A DNA stretch of 12,196 nucleotides. It comes from CAZKMM01 sp964553915. GTDB lineage: Bacteria > RBG-13-61-14 > DRUE01. The stretch's first letter is position 1. Every line of letters starts with the position of its first letter. This document shows, piece by piece, positions 1-7,062 of this stretch. Below the pieces are notes generated by a model. That model saw only the letters and a list, made by a program, of their open reading frames with translations, was not told the origin of the DNA and ran no database searches. Where the stretch lies: contig CAZKMM010000079.1 in NCBI GenBank assembly GCA_964553915.1, positions 1 to 12,196 on the forward strand, written 5' to 3'. The translations under genes were made by a program, and so were the position numbers.

Positions 1-1
1 G

Positions 2-211
2 GGGAGTATGATTGCTTTAGAACTTAAGCTATTTGAAAATGACCAGCCGGTTAGAGTAAAGGGAAAGGTTATCAGGATTGTTTACCCTAAGGGAGCTCCC
101 AAAAAATTCCCTCCAGGAATGGCGGTGCAGTTCATTGACCTGGATGAAGAAAGCCGAGAAAAAATTCGTAAATATATTAAAAGCAGAAAAAATCTTTCCA
201 GAGAAACCTAA
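2..211 (+). CDS. PilZ-domain protein, C-terminal part (cut by window edge)
   Basis: The reading frame is open from the left edge, so this is the end of a gene and the ATG at position 8 is probably internal. The visible 69 residues match the second half of a PilZ beta-barrel: a hydrophobic strand (ALELKLF), the strand GKVIRIV that normally follows the bound ligand face, and the typical closing PGMAVQFIDLDEESREKI with a charged C-terminal helix. PilZ domains bind cyclic di-GMP and usually control motility, secretion or surface polysaccharide. The ligand-binding RxxxR and D/NxSxxG motifs would lie upstream and are not visible, so ligand binding cannot be judged. The ending resembles the small stand-alone PilZ proteins common in delta-proteobacteria and candidate phyla. 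Its TAA stop overlaps the stop of the convergent transporter gene. Confidence 0.75.
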   Translation, partial: GSMIALELKLFENDQPVRVKGKVIRIVYPKGAPKKFPPGMAVQFIDLDEESREKIRKYIKSRKNLSRET

Positions 212-1845
212 CTTCCTTCTCCTCCCCTCTTTTGAACAATGGGATAAGCAATATTGGTAATATAAGAATTGATTCGCTTTAAATTAGAAAGCAGGTCCAG
301 ATGAATCCTGCTGGTTTCAAAAGATTCCATCAATCCTTCCTCTAATCTTCGGAGATGATTCTGGTAAAGCTCCTGTTCTAACTCCCGGATTTTTTGTTTA
401 TTGCGAATCACTTGCTGGGCTAAGGTCTCATCTCGGGTAGTAAAGGCACTTAGGGCCAGAACATAATTATCAAAAATTTTTCTATGGAATTCTATCAGTT
501 CCTGTTCTCCTTCCTTAGAAAAGCAAACCTCTTTCCGGCATTTTTTCTTGGCAAGTTCCATTAAATTTTTATCAATCACATCTCCAATATTTTCTAAGTT
601 ATGAATTAAATGGAGAATCTCCATCTGTCTCAGGGCTTCCTCTTCATTTAAAGGATGACGAGCCAGTTGAGTAAGATAAAAACGGATTTCCCGGTCAAGA
701 ATATCTACCTTGTCATCTATTGCTTCAATTTTTTCTATCAATTCCGGATTAGGCTCTGATTCTATAAAAGGCTTAATGGAAAGAGAAAGCATATCCTGAA
801 CAATCTCTGCCATCCGCATTGCCTCCCGGGTGGCAGAGGCTATTGCCAGTGAAGGAGTGGCTAGAAGCTCTGGATTCAGGTATTTGGGGGCAAATTTTAT
901 TTCTTCTGCTTCTTTTCTTTTCGGAGTAAGCCTTTCCGCAAAATTATGAATTTGATGAACAAAAGGAAGAAAAACCACAGCAACTATAAAATTAAACAGG
1001 GTATGGGCATTGGCGATCTGATGAGGAATGGTCTGAGCGGTAAGCTCCACCAAATTTTGAAAGGGCGTTAAAAAGGGAAGAAATAAAATTACTCCCAGGG
1101 TTTTGACCAAAATATGAGCTACCGCTACCTGCCGGGCTTCAGACTTACTCCGCAGGCTGGCAAGTAAAGCAGTGGCGCAGGTCCCGATATTTGCCCCCAA
1201 GATGATGGGAATGGCAGTTTTTAGCTCAATCAGATGATTTAAAGAAAGACTTAAAGCCAGACCAATGGTTCCCGCGCTGGATTGAATTAATCCGGTAAAA
1301 AGAGCAGAGCCGATAATGGTTAAAACCGGACTTTCTCCTAGAGCTAAGAGAATCTGGGTAAATAATTCGCTTTCGCCCAAGGGCTTCATCGTTTCACTGA
1401 TGATTCCGATGCTCAAGAAAATTAAACCAAAGCCAAAAATTCCTTCTCCCAACGATTTCCTTCGCTCACTTTTGGAAGCAAAAAGAATAAAAAGCCCCAA
1501 CCCCACAATTCCCAGAGAACAGCGATGAAGCTTAAAAGATATTAGCTGAACCGTAAGGGTGGTTCCTATTCCAGAGCCAAGAATTACTCCTATGGTCTGG
1601 GAAATCTGCATCAACCCAGAATCAACAAAACTAACCAGCATTACCGTAGTGGCAGAACTGCTCTGAAGCAGAAAGGTGATGACAATCCCGGTAAAAAAAG
1701 CAAAAAACCGATTGCGGGTAAGAGTGGAAAGAGCAGATTTAATCTCCCGGCCGGCAAATTCCCGCAGTCCCGAGCCTGCCAGTCTGACTCCATAAAGAAG
1801 CAGTAAGGTTCCGCCACTCAGGACTATTAAGATTGAACTATTCAT
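208..1845 (-). CDS. Na+/phosphate cotransporter family protein with C-terminal PhoU-like domain
   Basis: This 545-residue protein has the two-repeat membrane core of the Na/Pi cotransporter family: QSSSATT at residues 61-67 and QSSAGT at 188-193, each within hydrophobic helices, plus the paired GSGIGTT (90-96) and GANIGT (217-222). The membrane part runs to about residue 310. From about 340 to the end it is helical and charged, with the pattern of PhoU repeats (AMRMAEIVQDML, IHNLENIGDVIDKNL), as in bacterial members of this family. Expected role: sodium-coupled phosphate uptake (or another anion) at the inner membrane, with the PhoU part in the cytoplasm as a regulator. The length is normal for the fusion type. 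It starts with ATG, has no visible Shine-Dalgarno site, and lies 51 bases after coaX with a promoter-like sequence of its own. No PstSCAB or PhoR genes are visible nearby, so the substrate remains an inference. Confidence 0.9.
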   Translation of the reverse strand: MNSSILIVLSGGTLLLLYGVRLAGSGLREFAGREIKSALSTLTRNRFFAFFTGIVITFLLQSSSATTVMLVSFVDSGLMQISQTIGVILGSGIGTTLTVQLISFKLHRCSLGIVGLGLFILFASKSERRKSLGEGIFGFGLIFLSIGIISETMKPLGESELFTQILLALGESPVLTIIGSALFTGLIQSSAGTIGLALSLSLNHLIELKTAIPIILGANIGTCATALLASLRSKSEARQVAVAHILVKTLGVILFLPFLTPFQNLVELTAQTIPHQIANAHTLFNFIVAVVFLPFVHQIHNFAERLTPKRKEAEEIKFAPKYLNPELLATPSLAIASATREAMRMAEIVQDMLSLSIKPFIESEPNPELIEKIEAIDDKVDILDREIRFYLTQLARHPLNEEEALRQMEILHLIHNLENIGDVIDKNLMELAKKKCRKEVCFSKEGEQELIEFHRKIFDNYVLALSAFTTRDETLAQQVIRNKQKIRELEQELYQNHLRRLEEGLMESFETSRIHLDLLSNLKRINSYITNIAYPIVQKRGGEGS

Positions 1846-1857
1846 TGTTTTATTTAG

Positions 1858-1886
1858 ATTTTATCAAGCGAGAGGGAAAAGCCCAA
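1858..1886 (-). promoter_or_regulatory. Candidate promoter of the Na/Pi transporter gene
   Basis: Read on the minus strand there is a -35-like TTGGGC (1881-1886), a 17-base spacer and a -10-like TAAAAT (1858-1863). Only 12 bases separate the -10 box from the ATG, so the leader would be about 5 bases long, and no ribosome binding site is present. The -35 match is weak; the -10 and spacing are good. Confidence 0.4.
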
Positions 1887-1904
1887 ATAATGATAATTAT
1901 TCTA
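1886..1904. promoter_or_regulatory. Fur-box-like sequence next to the transporter promoter
   Basis: Aligned to the 19-base E. coli Fur box GATAATGATAATCATTATC, this stretch matches 15 of 19 positions, including the uninterrupted core ATAATGATAAT. It touches the candidate -35 box of the transporter gene and overlaps the coaX stop codon. In AT-rich DNA such matches arise by chance, and it is not known from this window whether the organism has a Fur protein. Confidence 0.2.
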
Positions 1905-2721
1905 ATTTTGCCTTTTGCTTTTGTGCTTTTTTCTTTTCCTCTTGATTAAGCCAGAAAAGGATTCGGAGCCCCTCCAAGGTTAGATTTTCATCTACCCGGT
2001 CAATGCTTTTAGTCTCCCCGGCAATTAACTCTGCAAGTCCTCCTGTGGCAATAACTTTGGGTTCTGGCTCCAAAGGATAATTCTTTTTAATTTCCTCCTT
2101 CATCCGTTCAACAATGCTATCAACCAACCCGGCATAGCCGTAAATGATTCCACTCTGCATTGCGGTGATAGTATTCTTGCCGATTACTGACCTGGGACGA
2201 ACTAATTCCACTCTCGGCAATTTGCTCGCCTCCCGAAACAGGGCTTCCGCACTGATTCTCAACCCCGGAGCGATAATTCCTCCTTCATAAGCCCCCTGGG
2301 AAGAGATAAAGTCAAAAGTGGTGGCGGTGCCAAAGTCTATAATAATCAGAGTGGTCTTATATTTATGATAACCAGCAACCGCATTAACCACCCGGTCTGC
2401 ACCTACCTCCCGGGGATTGTCTATATGAATCGGCATCCCGGTGCGAATTCCGGGCTCGACAATAATCGGCTCTATATTAAAATATTTTCTCCCCAAACCA
2501 ATCAGGCTAGAACGAAGCGGAGGAACCACACAGGAGATAATCATTCCATCTATATCCTGCCGTCGAACCTTGCTGAAAACCAACAGCTCCTTAAAAAGAA
2601 TCCCGTATTCATCCGTAGTTCTTTCCACCTGGGTTCCCACCCGCCAGCTTTCAATCAACTCTTCTCCATCAAAAATTCCAATTACCGTGGTGGTATTTCC
2701 TACATCAATCACCAAAAGCAT
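1897..2721 (-). CDS. coaX: Type III pantothenate kinase
   Basis: CoaX phosphorylates pantothenate with ATP, the first step of coenzyme A synthesis, in the cytoplasm. The 274-residue protein shows the ASKHA-fold signatures of the family: the phosphate-1 loop DVGNTTT at 6-12, GADR at 107-110 with the conserved catalytic aspartate (109), DFGTATTFD at 129-137 and the adenosine-side TGGLAELI at 226-233. The common family length is about 255; the extra is a lysine-rich C-terminal tail (EEKKKAQKQKAKLE) of no known role. The ATG start is preceded by AGGAG at 8 bases spacing. The start overlaps the end of birA by 17 bases, a common pairing in bacteria, so translation is probably coupled. It is the last gene of the cofactor operon. 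Confidence 0.96.
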   Translation of the reverse strand: MLLVIDVGNTTTVIGIFDGEELIESWRVGTQVERTTDEYGILFKELLVFSKVRRQDIDGMIISCVVPPLRSSLIGLGRKYFNIEPIIVEPGIRTGMPIHIDNPREVGADRVVNAVAGYHKYKTTLIIIDFGTATTFDFISSQGAYEGGIIAPGLRISAEALFREASKLPRVELVRPRSVIGKNTITAMQSGIIYGYAGLVDSIVERMKEEIKKNYPLEPEPKVIATGGLAELIAGETKSIDRVDENLTLEGLRILFWLNQEEKKKAQKQKAKLE

Positions 2722-3505
2722 CTTCTTCGCTCCTGAGCATAATAATTTCTCCAGCAGAGATTAGCTCTTCTTTGCCCTCTTTTTCAATCCTCAACCTTCC
2801 CTTCTGGTCAATACCCTTTGCCCGGGCTTTAATGGTATTGCCCTGGAAAAATATCCTTACCTCCTTCTCTTTTATTATGTCATAACCTCTATATTGCTCA
2901 ACAATTGATTGTAGCTTGCCTTTCTCCAGGCAAGTTTTCCAGAAAAAAAGCTTCTCTAGAAACTCTAAAAGAAGTTCATCCCGGGCAATATTCTCCCCGG
3001 TTTCTATCTTGAGCGAGCTTGCCCGTGGGCGGAATTCTTCAGGAAAGTGCTTTTTTTTCTGAAGCAGGTTTATGCCCAGCCCTGCGACAGCCAGAAATCT
3101 TTCTCCTTGATATATCCCTTCCACCAATACACCGCCCAGCTTCCCCTGCTTACCCCATAAATCATTCGGCCAGATAATTCCCGGTTTAAACCCGGTTAAA
3201 TGAAAAATTGCCTCTGCTCCAGCCAAACCAGTAATAATCGGAAGTAATCCCTGAACTTCTGCTGGAATTCTTGGCTCAAGAAGAACTGATACCAGAAGAG
3301 AACTGGAAGGCGGTGCCTGCCAGCTTCTTCCTCTCCTTCCCCTTCCCCGGCTCTGAAAATCCGCATAAATCACCAATCCTTCTCTTTCACCTATCCTTGC
3401 CCGACGAATCGCCTCAGAATTAGTTGAATCTATCTCAAAAAAATGCAGAAACCGAACCCCCAGCTTTTCCAGACGGGCTCGCTTCTGATTAAAATTCAGG
3501 CTCAT
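2705..3505 (-). CDS. birA: Biotin--[acetyl-CoA-carboxylase] ligase (no DNA-binding domain)
   Basis: The protein joins biotin to ATP and then to the carrier lysine of biotin-dependent carboxylases. Family motifs are present: STN at 27-29, Q51, the biotinyl-AMP loop GRGRRGRSW at 54-62, WPND at 112-115, K122 followed by GGVLVE at 124-129, and the AGLGINL strand near 141-147. The C-terminal SH3-like part (about 210-256) is complete. At 266 residues it lacks the N-terminal winged-helix domain of E. coli BirA, so this is the monofunctional group II type, which cannot repress biotin genes directly. It begins 4 bases inside the end of nadC (ATGA) with no clear Shine-Dalgarno site, suggesting translational coupling, and runs 17 bases into coaX. 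Confidence 0.95.
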   Translation of the reverse strand: MSLNFNQKRARLEKLGVRFLHFFEIDSTNSEAIRRARIGEREGLVIYADFQSRGRGRRGRSWQAPPSSSLLVSVLLEPRIPAEVQGLLPIITGLAGAEAIFHLTGFKPGIIWPNDLWGKQGKLGGVLVEGIYQGERFLAVAGLGINLLQKKKHFPEEFRPRASSLKIETGENIARDELLLEFLEKLFFWKTCLEKGKLQSIVEQYRGYDIIKEKEVRIFFQGNTIKARAKGIDQKGRLRIEKEGKEELISAGEIIMLRSEEDAFGD

Positions 3506-4371
3506 ATAGGTTCTAGGTGCATAGAAAAAGATATCGCAGGAACTGAATGGGTAAGAAAGCCAACCGAGATAAAATCCACCCCGCTCTCTGCCACTTCTCT
3601 GACATTTTCCAATCTAATTCCTCCGCTTGCCTCCAGTAAAACCTTTCCCTTTGTCTGCTTTACCACTTCCTTCAACTGCTCCGAAGTCATATTATCCAGC
3701 ATTATAATATCTGCTCCCGCTTCCAGAGCCTTATGAAAATCTTCTAAAGATTCCACTTCCACCTCTACTGGCATCCCCTGAGGTGCCCGGGATTTTGCCT
3801 GCTCAACCGCTTTTTTTAAATCTCCAAGAATCTCCAGATGATTATCCTTGATTAAAATTCCATCATCCAGCCGAAGCCTGTGGGTCTCGCCCCCTCCAAC
3901 TACCACCGCATATTTCTGAAGCCCCCTCAAAATCGGGATAGTTTTTCGGGTCGCAGTAATTTTTGCCCGGGTATGCTTTACCTGTTCCACAAATTTTTGG
4001 GTTAAAGTCGCTACTCCGGAAAGATGCTGAAGAAAATTCAAGGCGGTCCGTTCCCCGCTCAAAAGAGCGCTTGCTCGTGCCTGAATTTCCAGTATTACCT
4101 GTCCTTTCTTTACCTCATCCCCGTCTTGCCCTGCCTTGATAATCCTTGCCCGGGAGTCTAGCTTAAAAAAAACTAATTTTGCAGGATAGATTCCGCATAA
4201 AATCGCATCTTCCTCCGCAATAATTCTCCCTACCGCTTCTTTCTCTTTAGGAATTAAAAGCTCGGTGGTAATATCTCCCTTTCCCAAATCCTCCTGAAGG
4301 GCAAGTTCTATCAGTTGCTCCAACCCGGGCTCAAATTCTAAAATTCTCTCCACACCTAATTCTTTTTTCAT
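3502..4371 (-). CDS. nadC: Nicotinate-nucleotide pyrophosphorylase (carboxylating)
   Basis: NadC (quinolinate phosphoribosyltransferase) turns quinolinate and PRPP into nicotinate mononucleotide, CO2 and pyrophosphate in de novo NAD synthesis. At 289 residues it has the usual length and all the expected motifs: DLGKGDITT at 28-36, SGERTALNFLQ at 105-115, TRKT at 141-144, the GGGETHRLRLDD loop at 159-170, KDNH at 175-178, EVEVES at 203-208, LDN at 225-227, EASGGI at 247-252 and SVGFLTHS at 269-276. It starts on the last bases of the HAD gene (ATGA overlap), with GGAG 8 bases upstream of the ATG, and overlaps birA by 4 bases. NadA and NadB are not in the window. Confidence 0.97.
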   Translation of the reverse strand: MKKELGVERILEFEPGLEQLIELALQEDLGKGDITTELLIPKEKEAVGRIIAEEDAILCGIYPAKLVFFKLDSRARIIKAGQDGDEVKKGQVILEIQARASALLSGERTALNFLQHLSGVATLTQKFVEQVKHTRAKITATRKTIPILRGLQKYAVVVGGGETHRLRLDDGILIKDNHLEILGDLKKAVEQAKSRAPQGMPVEVEVESLEDFHKALEAGADIIMLDNMTSEQLKEVVKQTKGKVLLEASGGIRLENVREVAESGVDFISVGFLTHSVPAISFSMHLEPI

Positions 4372-5066
4372 TCCACCAACTCCAAAACTTTTTCTAGATT
4401 ATTTACCCACACCACTTTTTCCATTTCTTCTGGACTTAAATATGAATTCCTCAGCCAGACCGCCGGGATTCCTGTGGCTCTTGCTCCCAGGATATCACTT
4501 CCCCAGAGGTCGCCGATATGAAGGCTCTGGTCTGGCTGGGCTTTTCCCAGCTTGAGGGCTTTTTGAAAAAATCTCGGGTCTGGTTTAACCATTCCCTCAA
4601 GAGTGGAATCCAAGATAAAATCAAAAAATTCCTCAATTTCCACTGCCCGGCATTTTTCCCGGGTTCTTCCATCATTGTTGGAGATAATCCCCAGAGCATA
4701 GCCCTTTTCTTTCAATGTTTTTACCAATTCCAAAGCTCCGGGCATCAATACCCGCTCAGGACGAAATCCCACCAGCCACTCTGCCAATTCTGAAAGTAAT
4801 TGCCTGTAATCGCCTTCTATTTCCAACTGCTTCAAAAGGGTTATCCCGATTTCTCTCTGATAATACTCCGGGGCAAAATTGCCTTCTTTTAAAAGTTTTT
4901 CAGAAACCTTCCAATCCGCCAGATGATAAGCTCTCTCCACCTCCTGGCGGGTTCTTTCTATTCCCAAATCTTTAAGTGCCATCCAGATTCTCGCCAGATA
5001 AGGCGGGTCACTGGATACCAGGGTATCCCCAAAATCAAACGTAATCAATTTGGGTCTAAACTTCAC
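4368..5066 (-). CDS. HAD-superfamily hydrolase
   Basis: This 232-residue protein has the HAD fold with a helical cap (about 20-105). The motifs are D11 in FDFGDTL (motif I, nucleophile), S129 in IISNN (motif II), K161 in VKPDP (motif III) and IGDLWGSD at 184-191 (motif IV). In motif I the position two residues after the nucleophile is Gly13, not Asp. The general acid/base aspartate of classic HAD phosphatases is therefore absent or shifted to Asp14, a variant seen in a number of HAD families. It is the first gene of the cofactor operon, overlapping nadC by 4 bases, so a nucleotide or vitamin phosphate is a plausible substrate, but nothing in the sequence proves this. The start is GTG; it is placed there because a good promoter ends 9 bases upstream and the protein then begins just before the first HAD strand. 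Confidence 0.88.
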   Translation of the reverse strand: MKFRPKLITFDFGDTLVSSDPPYLARIWMALKDLGIERTRQEVERAYHLADWKVSEKLLKEGNFAPEYYQREIGITLLKQLEIEGDYRQLLSELAEWLVGFRPERVLMPGALELVKTLKEKGYALGIISNNDGRTREKCRAVEIEEFFDFILDSTLEGMVKPDPRFFQKALKLGKAQPDQSLHIGDLWGSDILGARATGIPAVWLRNSYLSPEEMEKVVWVNNLEKVLELVE

Positions 5067-5075
5067 TAGTTTTTG

Positions 5076-5104
5076 ATTTTAACAACCAAGTTCATAGAAT
5101 TCAA
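5076..5104 (-). promoter_or_regulatory. Promoter of the HAD-nadC-birA-coaX operon, probably leaderless
   Basis: On the minus strand there is -35 TTGAAT (5099-5104), exactly 17 bases of spacer, and -10 TAAAAT (5076-5081, 5 of 6 consensus bases). Nine bases lie between the -10 box and the GTG start, so transcription should begin within a few bases of the start codon. There is no Shine-Dalgarno sequence in that gap. Confidence 0.6.
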
Positions 5105-5148
5105 ACCTGGCAAGAAAAAATTATCCGGCGCTAACTCTCTTTTGAATT
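5098..5148. repeat. Inverted repeat in the divergent promoter region
   Basis: AATTCAAA at 5098-5105 and its exact complement TTTGAATT at 5141-5148 face each other 35 bases apart between the divergent cofactor and zinc-ribbon operons. The left arm contains the -35 box of the cofactor operon. It could be a shared operator or simply a pair of facing -35 elements. Confidence 0.35.
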
Positions 5149-5176
5149 TAAATTTCCAGCTAATTTCTGGCATACT
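5147..5176 (+). promoter_or_regulatory. Candidate promoter of the zinc-ribbon operon
   Basis: An extended -10 element TGGCATACT (5168-5176) follows a weak -35-like TTTAAA (5147-5152) at 18 bases. The -10 ends 6 bases before the ATG at 5183 and there is no ribosome binding site, so the transcript would start on or next to the start codon. Each box matches only 4 of 6 consensus bases. Confidence 0.3.
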
Positions 5177-5182
5177 AAAAAG

Positions 5183-5926
5183 ATGGAGGTTAAATGCACA
5201 CAGTGCGGGGCAAACATAGAAATCACCCCAGAAACTGAATTTATCACCTGCCCTTACTGTGATTCCCGATTATATGTTGAAGCGGAATCCACTGTCTGGC
5301 ACTTTTATCTCAAACCCAGAGTCTCTCCAGAGCAACTCCCTGGAATTATCAGCCGGGAACTAGCAAAATATGAATTAAACCAGCCAGTGGAACTAGTTGA
5401 AGCAAAGCTTATTTTTATTCCCTTCTGGTTGGTTCGTCTAGAAAAAGGAATTCTCCGGTTCCCTGCCAGTGAACTGGAAATTGAAGAGCTGAAAAAATTT
5501 AAAATTCCGGTGGGTGAACTCCTGCCTTATGAAGCAGAAATTGAAAGGAGCTATCAGGTGGAGTTGCCAGAACTGGAACTGGAAGAAATTTTTAATCTTC
5601 CGTTGGTGGAAAGAGTCAAGCACCAGATTCAAAGGGTGGATTTAATTCATCTTCCCTTTTATCAGCTGAGTTATAAATATCTTGAGCAAATTTATTCTGG
5701 ATTGGTGGATGGAGCGGGAGGAAGATTTTTTGCCCAAGAAATTCCTCCATCTCCTTCAAAAGAAAAAGACCGATACTTTATGAAATGGCTTGCACTTCTG
5801 AGCCTGATCTTCCTGATTGAAGCATTTTTCCTGCCCAGGTTCTGGATGATTCTTTGCTCCTATCTGGGCACCGGAGTTCTAGGCTGGTATGTAATTAAAA
5901 AAGACCTGGAAAAGAAAGGTTATTAA
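5183..5926 (+). CDS. Zinc-ribbon membrane-anchored protein A, unknown function
   Basis: I do not recognise a named family. The 247-residue protein begins with a four-cysteine zinc ribbon (C5xxC8 and C22xxC25). It then has a first module marked YLKP (41-44) and IFIPFWLVR (76-84), and a second marked LLPYEAEIE (112-120) and LIHLPFYQLSYKYLE (153-167). Two hydrophobic segments at about 200-218 and 219-237 form a likely membrane hairpin, followed by KKDLEKKGY. The order ribbon, module 1, module 2, membrane hairpin is repeated in the next gene, so these are paralogues. With no signal peptide and a cysteine ribbon, the N-terminal bulk is expected to be cytoplasmic. It is the first gene of a three-gene operon (3 bases to the next gene). 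The ribbon alone does not show nucleic-acid binding; it may be structural or for protein contacts. Confidence 0.85.
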   Translation: MEVKCTQCGANIEITPETEFITCPYCDSRLYVEAESTVWHFYLKPRVSPEQLPGIISRELAKYELNQPVELVEAKLIFIPFWLVRLEKGILRFPASELEIEELKKFKIPVGELLPYEAEIERSYQVELPELELEEIFNLPLVERVKHQIQRVDLIHLPFYQLSYKYLEQIYSGLVDGAGGRFFAQEIPPSPSKEKDRYFMKWLALLSLIFLIEAFFLPRFWMILCSYLGTGVLGWYVIKKDLEKKGY

Positions 5927-5929
5927 GCA

Positions 5930-7060
5930 ATGCCTAAAATTTATCATCTGGGATGTCCCAATTGCGGAGGACTTTTAGCTTCCCGGGGAGAAAGACTGAT
6001 TCAATGTAAATACTGCGGGACAAAAAATCTGGTTAAAATTCCTGACTATCTTCCTAAACGCTATCTTAAACCTCAAATAAATGCTCAAACTGCCCGAAGA
6101 ACAATGGTGAATTTATTTAAAATGCCTGAAGTGGAAACCGGGATTATCCGGCAAGCCCGGTTTGAATCAGGTGAGCTTTTCTTTATTCCTTTTTACCTGG
6201 TAAATGCCCGTCGAATAGGAATTATTACCAGCAAAATCCTTCCTGAGAAAAAGAAAATCCGAAAATATGAATATGACCCGGCAACCGGGATGATGAAAAT
6301 TCAAACTCGCTACACTCCCAAGCCCGGGGAAGATGGTAAAGAAAGGAACGATTCCCGGGTTATTATGAATGACCTGATTCGGAGCTTTCCTGCCCTAAAT
6401 CTGGAAAATTGGGGAATCAATCAGCTTAAACCAGAAGAAACAATCAATCAATTAGACCTTGCTCTTCTTCCTTACCAGCGTCAGCAAATAGATAAATATG
6501 GGATTGCCCTGGAGCCGAGAATTCCACTGGAGCAGAGATTGGAAAGCTTATTTAAGAGCACAGAACTGGCTTTTTTACAAGACCAAACCGAAATTGCGGA
6601 GCAACGAGTTATCTTGCTTTACTATCCGGTCTGGAGAATTCGCTGGAGGTATCAGGGAAAGATTTATTACACGAGCATTGATGCTATCAGCGGAGAAATT
6701 ATCTATGCCCGGGCTCCAGCCCGCTCCGGAGCAAGGGTATTATGGCTTATATTAATTGCTTCAGCACTGGGATTCAGCATTGGAAAATTGATAAAAGTGC
6801 CTTATCTGATCCTGGCGACCGGTGAGATTGGCATCGGGCTTTTGCTCCTTTTCATTCTCGGGCTTTTGTTCTTTGTTGCTTTTGGCTGGAATATGGTCAG
6901 ATATAGTTCTGAGCTGGTAATTCAAGGAGAAGACAAACATCTGGAATGGGTGGCAAGACCCAAAGAAACCTTTTTTGACCGGCTTGCTCTGGGAATGAGC
7001 AAATTTTTAGAAGGATTATTAAAACAATCTCTGGAATCAAGAAGATATAATCGGTGGTAA
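5930..7060 (+). CDS. Zinc-ribbon membrane-anchored protein B, unknown function
   Basis: The largest (376 residues) of three adjacent paralogues. It has a zinc ribbon with C9xxC12 and C26xxC29, a YLKP motif at 45-48, the module-1 strand LFFIPFYLV at 83-91, a basic insert (about 100-145), then LLPYQRQQID at 179-188 and the module-2 sequence VILLYYPVWRIRWRYQGKIYY (227-247, broken here only for reference), running into SIDAISGEIIYARAP. That last stretch, aromatic strands then D-A-x-S-G-E, recalls PepSY-like or similar small alpha/beta modules, but I cannot confirm this. Membrane segments lie at about 269-288 and 300-319, followed by a further 55 residues, so unlike protein A it has a second soluble tail with a basic end (RRYNRW). 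It sits 3 bases after gene A, with AAAGG about 10 bases before the ATG. Confidence 0.85.
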   Translation: MPKIYHLGCPNCGGLLASRGERLIQCKYCGTKNLVKIPDYLPKRYLKPQINAQTARRTMVNLFKMPEVETGIIRQARFESGELFFIPFYLVNARRIGIITSKILPEKKKIRKYEYDPATGMMKIQTRYTPKPGEDGKERNDSRVIMNDLIRSFPALNLENWGINQLKPEETINQLDLALLPYQRQQIDKYGIALEPRIPLEQRLESLFKSTELAFLQDQTEIAEQRVILLYYPVWRIRWRYQGKIYYTSIDAISGEIIYARAPARSGARVLWLILIASALGFSIGKLIKVPYLILATGEIGIGLLLLFILGLLFFVAFGWNMVRYSSELVIQGEDKHLEWVARPKETFFDRLALGMSKFLEGLLKQSLESRRYNRW

Positions 7061-7062
7061 AA

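Noticed and set aside
2365..2764. Plus-strand open frames opposite coaX (2365-2736, 2441-2764)
   Set aside because: They lie antisense to a gene with complete family motifs and have no recognisable domain.
3502..5066. Plus-strand open frames opposite nadC and the HAD gene (3443-3736, 4518-4793, 4715-4975)
   Set aside because: Antisense to genes with intact catalytic motifs; no start signals or domains.
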